This document shows, piece after piece, positions 6,802 through 13,761 of a DNA stretch of 20,466 nt. The notes under the pieces were generated by a model. It was not told where the DNA came from. It ran no database searches and was given only the letters and a program-made list of their open reading frames with translations. Position 1 is the stretch's first letter. The number at the start of each line of letters is the position of its first letter. The stretch is from positions 1 to 20,466 of the forward strand of contig JAYNFX010000028.1 in NCBI GenBank assembly GCA_038106885.1, given 5' to 3'. Origin of the DNA: UBA3537 sp038106885. Its GTDB lineage: Bacteria > Bacteroidota > Bacteroidia > Flavobacteriales > Flavobacteriaceae. The position numbers and the translations under genes were made by a program.

Positions 6802-7494
6802 ATGTCAAGCTCAAATACATTAAAATTAAAAAATAACAAGCTAAATGGATACACCGATATGGAAATTGGTGATGACCATTTGTACACAGGTCTAAACACT
6901 CCTCTGAAAAAAGATGCATTTGCAATTAGCGATGAAGAAAAGAAAAATAAAATTTCTATGCTTTTTGAAGAGATAATGGATGTAATGGGTCTCGATTTAA
7001 CAGATGACTCTTTAAAAGGAACTCCAGACAGAGTAGCCAAAATGTATATCGATGAAATATTTTCTGGTTTAAATCCAAATAATAAACCTAAAATAGCACT
7101 TTTTGAAAATAAATATCAGTATAATCAAATGCTGGTAGAAAAAAACATTACGCTCTATTCAAACTGTGAACACCATTTTGTACCAATCATTGGTAAAGCA
7201 CATGTTGCCTACATATCTTCAGGAAAAGTAATTGGTCTTTCTAAATTAAATAGAATTGTACAGTATTATTCGAAAAGGCCTCAAGTTCAAGAACGTTTAA
7301 CAAATCAAATTGGTCAAGAGTTGAAAAACATTTTAAACACTGAAGATGTAGCTGTAATTATTGATGCTAAGCATTTGTGCGTTTCTTCAAGAGGAATTAA
7401 GGATGAATCTTCAGCAACAGTTACATCATTTTACAGTGGAGCATTTAATAGTCCAGCTAAAGTTGCTGAATTTAATAATTATATAAAACAATAA
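6802..7494 (+). CDS. folE: GTP cyclohydrolase I (FolE type)
   Basis: A 230-aa type I GTP cyclohydrolase, which converts GTP to 7,8-dihydroneopterin triphosphate, the first step to tetrahydrofolate and other pterins. Zinc ligands are visible as Cys122 and His125 in NCEHHF and Cys193 in HLCVSSRG, with catalytic His124 and His191. GLSKLNRIVQYYSKRPQVQE and SSATVTSFYSGAF are the standard motifs. The first 45 residues are a variable, charged extension usual for non-catalytic N-termini. It sits between DUF2805 and a small unknown gene, well away from folate operon partners. The likely reason is supply of the methenyl-tetrahydrofolate antenna of the DASH cryptochrome and class I photolyase; this is inference. 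It may be a second, stress-induced copy. Confidence 0.96.
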   Translation: MSSSNTLKLKNNKLNGYTDMEIGDDHLYTGLNTPLKKDAFAISDEEKKNKISMLFEEIMDVMGLDLTDDSLKGTPDRVAKMYIDEIFSGLNPNNKPKIALFENKYQYNQMLVEKNITLYSNCEHHFVPIIGKAHVAYISSGKVIGLSKLNRIVQYYSKRPQVQERLTNQIGQELKNILNTEDVAVIIDAKHLCVSSRGIKDESSATVTSFYSGAFNSPAKVAEFNNYIKQ

Positions 7495-7496
7495 AC

Positions 7497-7721
7497 ATGA
7501 CAGCTATAAAAAAAGGTCAAGATTTTTTAGAAAAAAAATTGACTTTCAAAACAACAAGCGAAAGAATTGAAGCCTCAAGAGAAGTAAAATCAATCATTCT
7601 TGAGATCAACGAAGTTTATAAATCCAGTAAGGAAAAAGAATTAATGGATTTAATGAAAGAGCTAACTGTTGTAAAACAAAAAATTGAAAAACGTTTAAAA
7701 GGAAGACCGTTAACATCATGA
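7497..7721 (+). CDS. Small uncharacterised protein (74 aa)
   Basis: A highly charged, Lys/Glu-rich 74-aa protein predicted to be almost entirely helical, with a coiled-coil-like C-terminal half (KELMDLMKELTVVKQKIEKR). No cysteine, signal peptide or membrane segment. Coding is supported by its tight packing: ATG two bases after the folE stop and an ATGA overlap with the following SDR gene. I cannot assign a family. It could be a small adaptor or regulator of a neighbour, but nothing in the sequence shows this. Confidence 0.7.
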   Translation: MTAIKKGQDFLEKKLTFKTTSERIEASREVKSIILEINEVYKSSKEKELMDLMKELTVVKQKIEKRLKGRPLTS

Positions 7722-8401
7722 AAACATTTGTCATTGTTGGAGGTAGTAAAGGGATTGGTAAATCAATTACAAAAAACTTATTACTTAATAATAAAGTAAT
7801 TAACTTAAGTCGCTCTAATCCTGATTTTACTGATAAAAATTTAATCAGTCACAATTATGATGTTCTTACTGAAGAAATACCTTTAATTGACAATGCTGAT
7901 GGATTAGTTTATTGTCCTGGTAGTATTAATCTAAAACCCTTCAAAAGATTAACATTAGATGATTTTAGAAATGATTTTGAAATTAATGTTGTTGGCGCTA
8001 TCAAAGCAATTCAGGCTTTAATTCCTGCCCTATCAAAAAGTGAATCTGGATCAATTGTTTTATTCAGTACGGTAGCAACATCTCTTGGAATGCCTTTTCA
8101 TGCTAGTGTAGCTACAGCTAAATCAGCAATTGAAGGACTAACAAAATCTGTAGCTGCTGATTTAGCCCCTAAAATTAGAGTAAATGCAATTGCTCCTACG
8201 ATAACAAACACTGAATTAGCTTCAAAACTTCTTAGAAATGAAAGAATGATTGAAAATACCATACAGAGACATCCTCTAAAAAAATATTTAAATCCTGAAG
8301 AGGTTTCAACTATGGCAGAGTATTTATTAAGTGATAATTCAAAATCAATTTCTGGCCAAATTTTTAAACTAGACTGTGGTATAGTTTCACTAAAATTATA
8401 A
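7718..8401 (+). CDS. Short-chain dehydrogenase/reductase (SDR) family protein lacking the catalytic Tyr
   Basis: A 227-aa Rossmann-fold protein with the classical SDR dinucleotide motif GGSKGIG at 8-14, a YCPG replacing NNAG near 65-68, the FEINVVGA helix, Ser117 of the active site (LFSTVA), Lys135 in VATAK, and RVNAIAP at 154-160. The YxxxK motif is broken: residue 131, where Tyr should be, is Val (codon GTA at 8108-8110), so ordinary SDR alcohol/ketone chemistry is unlikely unless another residue serves as the acid/base. It may be an NAD(P)-binding regulatory or structural protein, or use different chemistry. SDR genes are frequent partners in light-induced photolyase clusters. It overlaps the 74-aa gene by 4 bp and precedes the GPx gene by one base. 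Confidence 0.88.
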   Translation: MKTFVIVGGSKGIGKSITKNLLLNNKVINLSRSNPDFTDKNLISHNYDVLTEEIPLIDNADGLVYCPGSINLKPFKRLTLDDFRNDFEINVVGAIKAIQALIPALSKSESGSIVLFSTVATSLGMPFHASVATAKSAIEGLTKSVAADLAPKIRVNAIAPTITNTELASKLLRNERMIENTIQRHPLKKYLNPEEVSTMAEYLLSDNSKSISGQIFKLDCGIVSLKL

Positions 8402-8402
8402 A

Positions 8403-8951
8403 ATGAAATTGTTAAAATTCATACTTATATGTTCAATAATGAGCTGGTCAACATCAATAAAAACTCAAGAAAATAAAAAAATGAGTATATATGATATTAA
8501 AATAAATGATTTAGATGGTAACCCAATAAATCTTGAAAAATTTAAAGGAAAATATTTACTGTTTGTTAATGTTGCTTCAAAATGTGGATTTACAAAACAA
8601 TATGCAGATCTCCAAGAGCTATACGACTTATACATTGATAATTTAATGGTTATTGGAGTACCTTGTAACCAATTTGGTGCTCAAGAACCTGGTTCATCAG
8701 ATGAAATTCAGACATTTTGTAAAAAAAATTACGGAGTAACATTCTTGATGACTGAAAAGATATTAGTCAAAGGAAATAATCAACATCCATTATATAACTG
8801 GCTTACAGATAAATCGCTTAATGGAGTTAAAAACAGTACTGTTAAATGGAATTTCCAGAAATATATTGTTGACAAAGACGGAAATTTAATTGATTACTTC
8901 TATTCAATGACTAGACCCTTAAGTAGTAAAATAACTAAAATCATAAAATAG
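8403..8951 (+). CDS. Glutathione peroxidase-family thiol peroxidase, secreted
   Basis: A 182-aa GPx-family enzyme that reduces hydrogen peroxide and lipid hydroperoxides; bacterial Cys-type members usually take electrons from thioredoxin. The tetrad is visible: Cys61 in NVASKCGFT, Gln94 in CNQFGAQEPG, and Trp149-Asn150 in KWNF. The first 20 or so residues (MKLLKFILICSIMSWS) look like a Sec signal peptide, with Cys10 not in a good lipobox, so export to the periplasm is likely. An internal Met27 (MSIYDIKI) could give a cytoplasmic form that matches the usual 158-160 aa family length. It lies one base after the SDR gene. Protection of the envelope against light-generated lipid peroxides fits the context. 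Confidence 0.93.
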   Translation: MKLLKFILICSIMSWSTSIKTQENKKMSIYDIKINDLDGNPINLEKFKGKYLLFVNVASKCGFTKQYADLQELYDLYIDNLMVIGVPCNQFGAQEPGSSDEIQTFCKKNYGVTFLMTEKILVKGNNQHPLYNWLTDKSLNGVKNSTVKWNFQKYIVDKDGNLIDYFYSMTRPLSSKITKIIK

Positions 8952-8953
8952 TT

Positions 8954-9121
8954 ATGTTCAAATTTTTAAGAAAAAAAACACCTGTTGAAAAGTTACAGGA
9001 CCAATATAAAAAACTAATGTCTGAATGGCATGACCTTTCTTCTATTGATAGAGCTGCGAGTGATGAAAAATATTCACAGGCACAAAAGGTTTTAGATGAA
9101 ATTGATAAAATTAATTCATAA
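8954..9121 (+). CDS. Lacal_2735-type small protein (55 aa)
   Basis: A short ORF with ATG two bases after the GPx stop and a TAA directly followed by the tspO ATG. The protein starts MFKFLRKKTPVEKLQDQYKK and has the EWHDLSSIDRAASDEKYSQA segment typical of the Lacal_2735 family of small, charged, helical proteins in flavobacteria. It probably forms a two-helix hairpin. The hydrophobic MFKFL start may touch the membrane. Function is unknown. Family resemblance and the perfectly packed operon position support that it is real. Confidence 0.8.
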   Translation: MFKFLRKKTPVEKLQDQYKKLMSEWHDLSSIDRAASDEKYSQAQKVLDEIDKINS

Positions 9122-9583
9122 ATGAAATTCGCTTCAACATTTATATTTTTCTTAGGGCTAAATTTTGGGGCATTATTTCTTGGTAATATTCTTATGAATA
9201 ATGGTGCCACATCTGATTGGTATTTTAATTTAAATAAAGCACCATGGACACCTGCTGGTTGGGTTTTTGGAGCTGCCTGGACTAGTGTTATGCTCTTTTT
9301 TTCAGTTTACATGACTTTCTTGTATCAAAATTTAAAAACACAAAAAGTAATTTTATTGTATTCAGCACACTTATTATTAAACATTTCATGGAATTTTATT
9401 TTCATGAATAAACACATGACAATACTTGGTTTGATAGATATTAGCCTATTAACTATTTTGGTGTTTTATTTTCTAATTGGTTACAATAAAATATTAAATA
9501 ACATGAGATTCTTTGTACTACCATATTGCATATGGCTTTTAATTGCTACTTCCTTAAACTTATACATTGTAATTTATAATTGA
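9122..9583 (+). CDS. tspO: TspO/MBR-family tryptophan-rich sensory protein
   Basis: A 153-aa integral membrane protein of the TspO/translocator family with five predicted helices (about residues 5-25, 42-65, 77-96, 100-122, 126-148). The family motif WYFNLNKAPWTPAGWVFG lies at 34-51, followed by the second-half LLLNISWNFIFMN segment. TspO proteins bind porphyrins and cholesterol; in bacteria they affect tetrapyrrole transport or breakdown, and in Rhodobacter they regulate photosynthesis genes with oxygen and light. Here a role in handling photosensitising tetrapyrroles is plausible but inferred. The gene abuts the Lacal_2735-type gene and overlaps the SRPBCC gene (TGATG). Confidence 0.95.
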   Translation: MKFASTFIFFLGLNFGALFLGNILMNNGATSDWYFNLNKAPWTPAGWVFGAAWTSVMLFFSVYMTFLYQNLKTQKVILLYSAHLLLNISWNFIFMNKHMTILGLIDISLLTILVFYFLIGYNKILNNMRFFVLPYCIWLLIATSLNLYIVIYN

Positions 9584-10044
9584 TGAAAATATATAGGCTA
9601 CAAAAAAAACAAAACCTACCTATTACTATTGATAAAGCTTGGGATTTTTTATCAAGTCCAAAAAACCTAAATCTTATAACCCCTGATTATATGGGTTTCA
9701 ATATCATTTCTGGTGCTGAAAAATCAATGTTCCCAGGACAAATAATACAATATATAGTAACTCCTTTATTTGGAATTAAAACAAAGTGGGTTACTGAAAT
9801 TACTCACATGAAATATGAAGAATATTTTGTTGACGAACAACGATTTGGACCATATGCATTATGGCATCATAAACACTTTATCAAAGAAATAGATGGAGGA
9901 GTAGAAATGGAAGATATTATTGATTACAAATTACCATTTGGTTTGATTGGTCAAATTTTCCACCCCATTATTGTTGAGCCAAAATTAAAGGAGATCTTTG
10001 ATTATCGACAAAATAAACTTATCGAATTATTTGGCGAATTTTAA
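9583..10044 (+). CDS. SRPBCC (START-like) ligand-binding domain protein
   Basis: A 153-aa single-domain protein of the SRPBCC/Bet v1-like superfamily, sometimes annotated as a cell-division inhibitor-like protein. Visible features are the first-strand/helix start with AWDFLSSPKNLNLITPDYMGF, the central FGIKTKWVTEITHMKYEEYFVDEQRFGPYALWHH segment summarised as alternating strands rich in aromatic residues, and the long C-terminal helix with KLKEIFDYRQNKLIELF. Such domains bind hydrophobic ligands, but the ligand here is unknown. ATG 9583 (one-base overlap with the tspO stop) is preferred over TTG 9580. Its stop is one base before the photolyase ATG. SRPBCC genes are frequent direct neighbours of phrB in many bacteria. 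Confidence 0.87.
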   Translation: MKIYRLQKKQNLPITIDKAWDFLSSPKNLNLITPDYMGFNIISGAEKSMFPGQIIQYIVTPLFGIKTKWVTEITHMKYEEYFVDEQRFGPYALWHHKHFIKEIDGGVEMEDIIDYKLPFGLIGQIFHPIIVEPKLKEIFDYRQNKLIELFGEF

Positions 10045-10045
10045 A

Positions 10046-11338
10046 ATGAAAACTTTATCTATTTTTTGGTTCAGAAGAGATTTAAGATTAGATGATAATA
10101 AGGGGTTATATTTTGCACTAAAAGAAAATAAAAAAGTCCTCCCAATATTTATTTTTGACCAAGAAATTTTAGATAATTTACCAAGTGATGATTCAAGAGT
10201 TTATTTCATTTTTACACAGTTAAAAGAAATGAATAATAGTCTTGATGAAAATCAAAAAATACAAACTTATCATGGTAAACCTGTAGAAATTTTTAAAACA
10301 TTAATTAATAATTATGACATTGAATCAGTTTATACTAACCATGATTACGAACCCTATGGTATTAAACGTGACAAAGATGTTCATAAACTACTGAAAAATA
10401 ATAATATAATATTAAAAACATACAAGGATCAGGTAATTTTTGAGAAAAATGAAGTAACAAAGGATGATGGTAATCCATACAAAGTTTTCACTCCGTACTG
10501 TAAAAAATGGATGAAGATATTTAATGAAAGTTGTTTAAATACATATCCATCACAGAGTTTGCTAAAAAATCTTTTATCTGATAAAAATAATTGGGTGGAA
10601 TTAAATGAAATTGGATTTATAATACCCGATTTAAAAATATGTCCATATAACTTAAATTCTAGTTTAATTAGCTCTTATGAGTTAAATAGAAATATCCCTT
10701 CAATAGATGGAACATCGAGGCTTGGACCTCATCTTAGATTTGGTACGATTAGTATTAGAAATGTTATCAAAGAAGCTAAAAATCATAATAATACAACATT
10801 TTTAAAAGAGCTTATTTGGAGAGAATTTTTTATGCAAATATTATGGCACTTTCCTCAAACCGTAACAAAAAGCTTTAAAGAAAAATACGACGGTATAAAA
10901 TGGAGAAATGATAATAAGGAATTTAAAAAGTGGTGCGAAGGACAAACAGGTTATCCACTTGTTGATGCTGGTATGCGTGAATTGAATCAAACTGGATTTA
11001 TGCATAATAGAGTGAGAATGCTTGTAGGAAGTTTCCTTTGTAAGCATTTACTTATTGATTGGAGATGGGGTGAAGCTTATTTTGCATTAAAACTTCATGA
11101 TTATGAACTTTCTAGCAATGTTAGCAATTGGCAATGGGTAGCTGGATGTGGTGTAGATGCTGCTCCATATTTCAGAATTTTTAACCCAACTACTCAAATA
11201 ATTAAATTTGATAAAGATCACACTTATATTAAAAAATGGGTACCTGAATATCAAGAATTCAATTACGCTAAGCCTATGGTGGATCATAAATATGCCAGAG
11301 AGAGGTGCTTAAAAACTTACAAAGAAGCTTTAAGATAA
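10046..11338 (+). CDS. phrB: Deoxyribodipyrimidine photolyase (class I CPD type)
   Basis: A 430-aa DNA photolyase that uses blue light and reduced FAD to split cyclobutane pyrimidine dimers. The start is ATG 10046, giving MKTLSIFWFRRDLRLDDN; the frame is open further upstream but that part lies inside the SRPBCC gene. Visible are TSRLGPHLRFGTIS (FAD binding), KELIWREFF (dimer pocket Glu and Trp), a KKWCEGQTGYPLVDAGMREL segment with the outer Trp, TGFMHNRVRM, LIDWRWGE, and DYELSSN with Asn358 opposite flavin N5, followed by NWQW. The Trp electron-transfer chain and lesion residues all appear intact, so it should be active. The antenna is probably folate. It is the last gene of the island and ends 4 bp from the convergent murA gene. 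Confidence 0.95.
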   Translation: MKTLSIFWFRRDLRLDDNKGLYFALKENKKVLPIFIFDQEILDNLPSDDSRVYFIFTQLKEMNNSLDENQKIQTYHGKPVEIFKTLINNYDIESVYTNHDYEPYGIKRDKDVHKLLKNNNIILKTYKDQVIFEKNEVTKDDGNPYKVFTPYCKKWMKIFNESCLNTYPSQSLLKNLLSDKNNWVELNEIGFIIPDLKICPYNLNSSLISSYELNRNIPSIDGTSRLGPHLRFGTISIRNVIKEAKNHNNTTFLKELIWREFFMQILWHFPQTVTKSFKEKYDGIKWRNDNKEFKKWCEGQTGYPLVDAGMRELNQTGFMHNRVRMLVGSFLCKHLLIDWRWGEAYFALKLHDYELSSNVSNWQWVAGCGVDAAPYFRIFNPTTQIIKFDKDHTYIKKWVPEYQEFNYAKPMVDHKYARERCLKTYKEALR

Positions 11339-11342
11339 TAAT

Positions 11343-12656
11343 TTAAATTTCAATCCGCTCAATTTTGGCACCAATAGCTATTAGCCTTTGATCAATATTT
11401 TGATATCCTCTGTCTATTTGCTCTATATTATGAATAGTAGATGTTCCATTTGCTGAAAGTGCTGCAATTAAAAGAGATATACCCGCTCTTATATCTGGAG
11501 AGGTCATTGTTGTTGCCTTTAACTGAGATTTAAAATCATGGCCAATAACTGAAGCACGATGAGGATCACATAAGATGACTTTAGCTCCCATATCTATTAA
11601 TTTATCTACAAAAAATAATCTGCTTTCAAACATCTTTTGGTGAATCAGAACACTTCCTCTGGCTTGTGTTGATACAACTAAAATAATGCTTAACAAGTCA
11701 GGAGTAAATCCTGGCCATGGAGAATCAGAAATAGTCAGAATAGAACCATCAATATAATTCTGAACCTCATAACCATCTAAATGTGCAGGGATGAATATAT
11801 CATCTCCTTTTCTTTCAATAGTTATTCCTAACTTTCTGAAAATGTTTGGAATAACACCAAGATCATTCCAACTAACGTTTTTTATTGTGAGTTCACTTTT
11901 TGTCATTGCGGCAAGACCGATCCAACTACCAATTTCAATCATATCTGGAAGCATGGTGTGCTCAGTACCAGATAAACTTTTTACACCATTAATAGTCAAT
12001 AAATTAGAACCAATACCAATTATATCGGCACCCATTCGGTTAAGCATTTTGCAAAGCTGTTGTAGATATGGCTCACATGCAGCATTGTATATAGTTGTGG
12101 TCCCTTCTGCTAAAACAGCAGCCATTACTATATTTGCAGTGCCAGTAACTGAAGCTTCATCTAGGAGCATATAGGTTCCTTTCAATCTCTTTGCTTCGAC
12201 TCCATAAAAATGGTCTTCTTTATTGTACCTAAAAGAAGCTCCTAATTTTATAAATCCTTCAAAATGAGTATCTAATCTACGTCTTCCAATTTTATCCCCT
12301 CCAGGCTTAGGGATATATCCTTTTCCAAATCGAGCTAATAAAGGTCCAACAATCATTATTGAACCTCTTAAGCCTGCACCATCAGATTTAAAAGCTTCTG
12401 TTTCTAAATAATTTAAATTTACTTCATCAGCTTTGAAAGAATATGAACTCTCAGTAATTTTCTTGATTTTAACTCCAAGTTTTGAAAGTAAACTAATTAA
12501 CTTATTAACATCAATTATATTAGGAATATTATTAATTTTAATTTCTTCTGAGCTCAACAATACCGCGCAGAGAATTTGTAAAGCTTCATTCTTAGCACCT
12601 TGTGGCTGAATAGAACCTTTTAATTTATGTCCACCTTCAATTCTAAATGATTTCAA
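11343..12656 (-). CDS. murA: UDP-N-acetylglucosamine 1-carboxyvinyltransferase (MurA)
   Basis: A 437-aa enzyme for the first committed step of peptidoglycan synthesis, adding enolpyruvate from PEP to UDP-GlcNAc in the cytoplasm. The KN pair is at Lys22-Asn23, PWPGFTPDLLS carries the general-base Asp, and the C-terminal segment includes RAGISLLIAA and the conserved IDRGY. In the active-site loop, the residue that is Cys115 in E. coli is Asp121 (PKPGGDKIGRRR; codon at 12294-12296). Cys-to-Asp MurA enzymes are catalytically competent and resistant to fosfomycin, as known for mycobacteria and chlamydiae. It follows the DUF4290 gene by 15 bp on the same strand, so they are co-transcribed, and it converges on phrB with no visible terminator between. 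Confidence 0.97.
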   Translation of the reverse strand: MKSFRIEGGHKLKGSIQPQGAKNEALQILCAVLLSSEEIKINNIPNIIDVNKLISLLSKLGVKIKKITESSYSFKADEVNLNYLETEAFKSDGAGLRGSIMIVGPLLARFGKGYIPKPGGDKIGRRRLDTHFEGFIKLGASFRYNKEDHFYGVEAKRLKGTYMLLDEASVTGTANIVMAAVLAEGTTTIYNAACEPYLQQLCKMLNRMGADIIGIGSNLLTINGVKSLSGTEHTMLPDMIEIGSWIGLAAMTKSELTIKNVSWNDLGVIPNIFRKLGITIERKGDDIFIPAHLDGYEVQNYIDGSILTISDSPWPGFTPDLLSIILVVSTQARGSVLIHQKMFESRLFFVDKLIDMGAKVILCDPHRASVIGHDFKSQLKATTMTSPDIRAGISLLIAALSANGTSTIHNIEQIDRGYQNIDQRLIAIGAKIERIEI

Positions 12657-12671
12657 TGTTAAGAAATTTAG

Positions 12672-13313
12672 TTAATAGCGCTTTCTATTTCTATTGTGTT
12701 TTTTGTGCTTTTTATAATTGCTAGTTTTTCTTTGCATTTTAATCAATTGCGAAGACTCAGTTAATTGACTTTCAGTATTTCTAATATCAATTTTTCCATT
12801 TGAAAGTTCAAAAAGATGATCAAAAATTACACTATCTTCAACCGTATCTTTGTTCCATGACAAAAAAGATTTTTTCATGTGATTAGCGATTGTAAAAACT
12901 AATGCATTTTTCATATCACTCTCATCCCATAAAGATGCCGCGTCAATCATTATCTTGATATTATTTCCGTAAAATCTATATTTTGGGTAATTCTGAGGAT
13001 AAGAAAGAGGATCTGGGCTTAAGCTTAAAATTTCCTTTGAAGGCTTCTCAAAAGGAGAGTCAGCATCAAGCTTAAAATCTGACATGATGAATAATTGATC
13101 CCAAAGCTTATGTTGAAAATCAGGAACATCACGAAGATGAGGTTGCATATTACCCATAACTGATATAATTGCTTTTGCTAATTTATTTCTTTCTTCTTTT
13201 GAATCTTGAGCAATAGCATGATTAATCATTTTTTGAATATGTCTTCCATATTCAGGTATAATGAGATGTTCACGTTCAGTGTTATATTCAAGTTGATCTG
13301 TTAATTGTGTCAT
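12672..13313 (-). CDS. DUF4290 family protein
   Basis: A 213-aa cytoplasmic protein of the Bacteroidota-specific DUF4290 family. The N-terminal signature LEYNTEREHLIIPEYGRHIQ, the MGNMQPHLRDVPDFQHKLWDQLF region (residues about 53-75) and a YPKYRFYGNNIKIMI segment are clear. The last 30 residues are a low-complexity basic tail (KKHKKHNRNRKR), common at the end of this family. Function is unknown, but the gene is widely conserved directly upstream of murA in this group, which suggests an envelope or growth-related role. The start ATG gives the full conserved N-terminus; 67 bp separate it from the DUF493 gene. Confidence 0.92.
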   Translation of the reverse strand: MTQLTDQLEYNTEREHLIIPEYGRHIQKMINHAIAQDSKEERNKLAKAIISVMGNMQPHLRDVPDFQHKLWDQLFIMSDFKLDADSPFEKPSKEILSLSPDPLSYPQNYPKYRFYGNNIKIMIDAASLWDESDMKNALVFTIANHMKKSFLSWNKDTVEDSVIFDHLFELSNGKIDIRNTESQLTESSQLIKMQRKTSNYKKHKKHNRNRKRY

Positions 13314-13380
13314 TAAATTTTATTTTCAGGACGCAAATTACAAAAAAAAAAAACTATAATTTGACTTTTATTTAGATGTA

Positions 13381-13674
13381 TTATAGAGAAATTACTCCTT
13401 CAATGTTTTTACTCACTTCTTTATACTTATGGATAATATCTTCAGGGGTCTTCATTAAGGTATTAATTGAAATACTTGTATACTTACCATTCTTAGATAA
13501 AGAAAAATTTAACTTCGTTTTTAAACCACTAAAAATTCTTTCTATATGATTTATTTTTTTTTGATCAGTTTCGATTATAAACTTAAACAAATAAGCTGAG
13601 GGCCACGAAGTTGTATCATACAACTGGGCTTTTAATTTTTCATAAAATTCATTTGAAGCTTGTTCTGATTTCAT
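13381..13674 (-). CDS. DUF493 (YbeD-like) family protein
   Basis: A 97-aa small alpha/beta protein of the DUF493 family. The WPSAYLFKFIIETDQKKINHIE start of the domain (residues about 19-40), the FSLSKNGKYTSISINTLMKTPEDII strand-strand-helix portion and total length all match. The E. coli relative YbeD has an ACT-like ferredoxin fold and unknown function. The N-terminal extension (SEQASNEFYEKLKAQLYDTTSW) is typical of flavobacterial members. The gene is divergent from the NadR-like ATPase gene and has its own -7 box 18 bp upstream. Confidence 0.9.
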   Translation of the reverse strand: MKSEQASNEFYEKLKAQLYDTTSWPSAYLFKFIIETDQKKINHIERIFSGLKTKLNFSLSKNGKYTSISINTLMKTPEDIIHKYKEVSKNIEGVISL

Positions 13675-13691
13675 AAAATATTTGTTAAGTA

Positions 13692-13699
13692 CAAATATA
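13692..13699 (-). promoter_or_regulatory. -7 promoter box (TATATTTG on minus strand) of the DUF493 gene
   Basis: CAAATATA on the plus strand reads TATATTTG on the minus strand, an exact TAnnTTTG match. It lies 17 bp before the DUF493 ATG, predicting a leader of about 10 nt. No matching -33 TTTG was seen. Confidence 0.4.
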
Positions 13700-13761
13700 C
13701 ACTAAGTCTTTTTTTTTATTTAACTTTTAAATCACGATTTTTACAATAATAATTTATCATT

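Noticed and set aside
6768..7040. 90-aa minus-strand frame over the start of folE
   Set aside because: Antisense shadow of folE with composition of a reversed coding sequence; no neighbours on that strand.
9998..10045. Upstream in-frame extension of the photolyase (16 more residues)
   Set aside because: It lies within the SRPBCC coding sequence and does not look like photolyase; the conserved protein starts at MKTLSIFWF from ATG 10046.
11791..12174. 127-aa open frame on the plus strand inside murA
   Set aside because: It is antisense to a perfectly conserved murA frame, shows no family features and no promoter or start context of its own.
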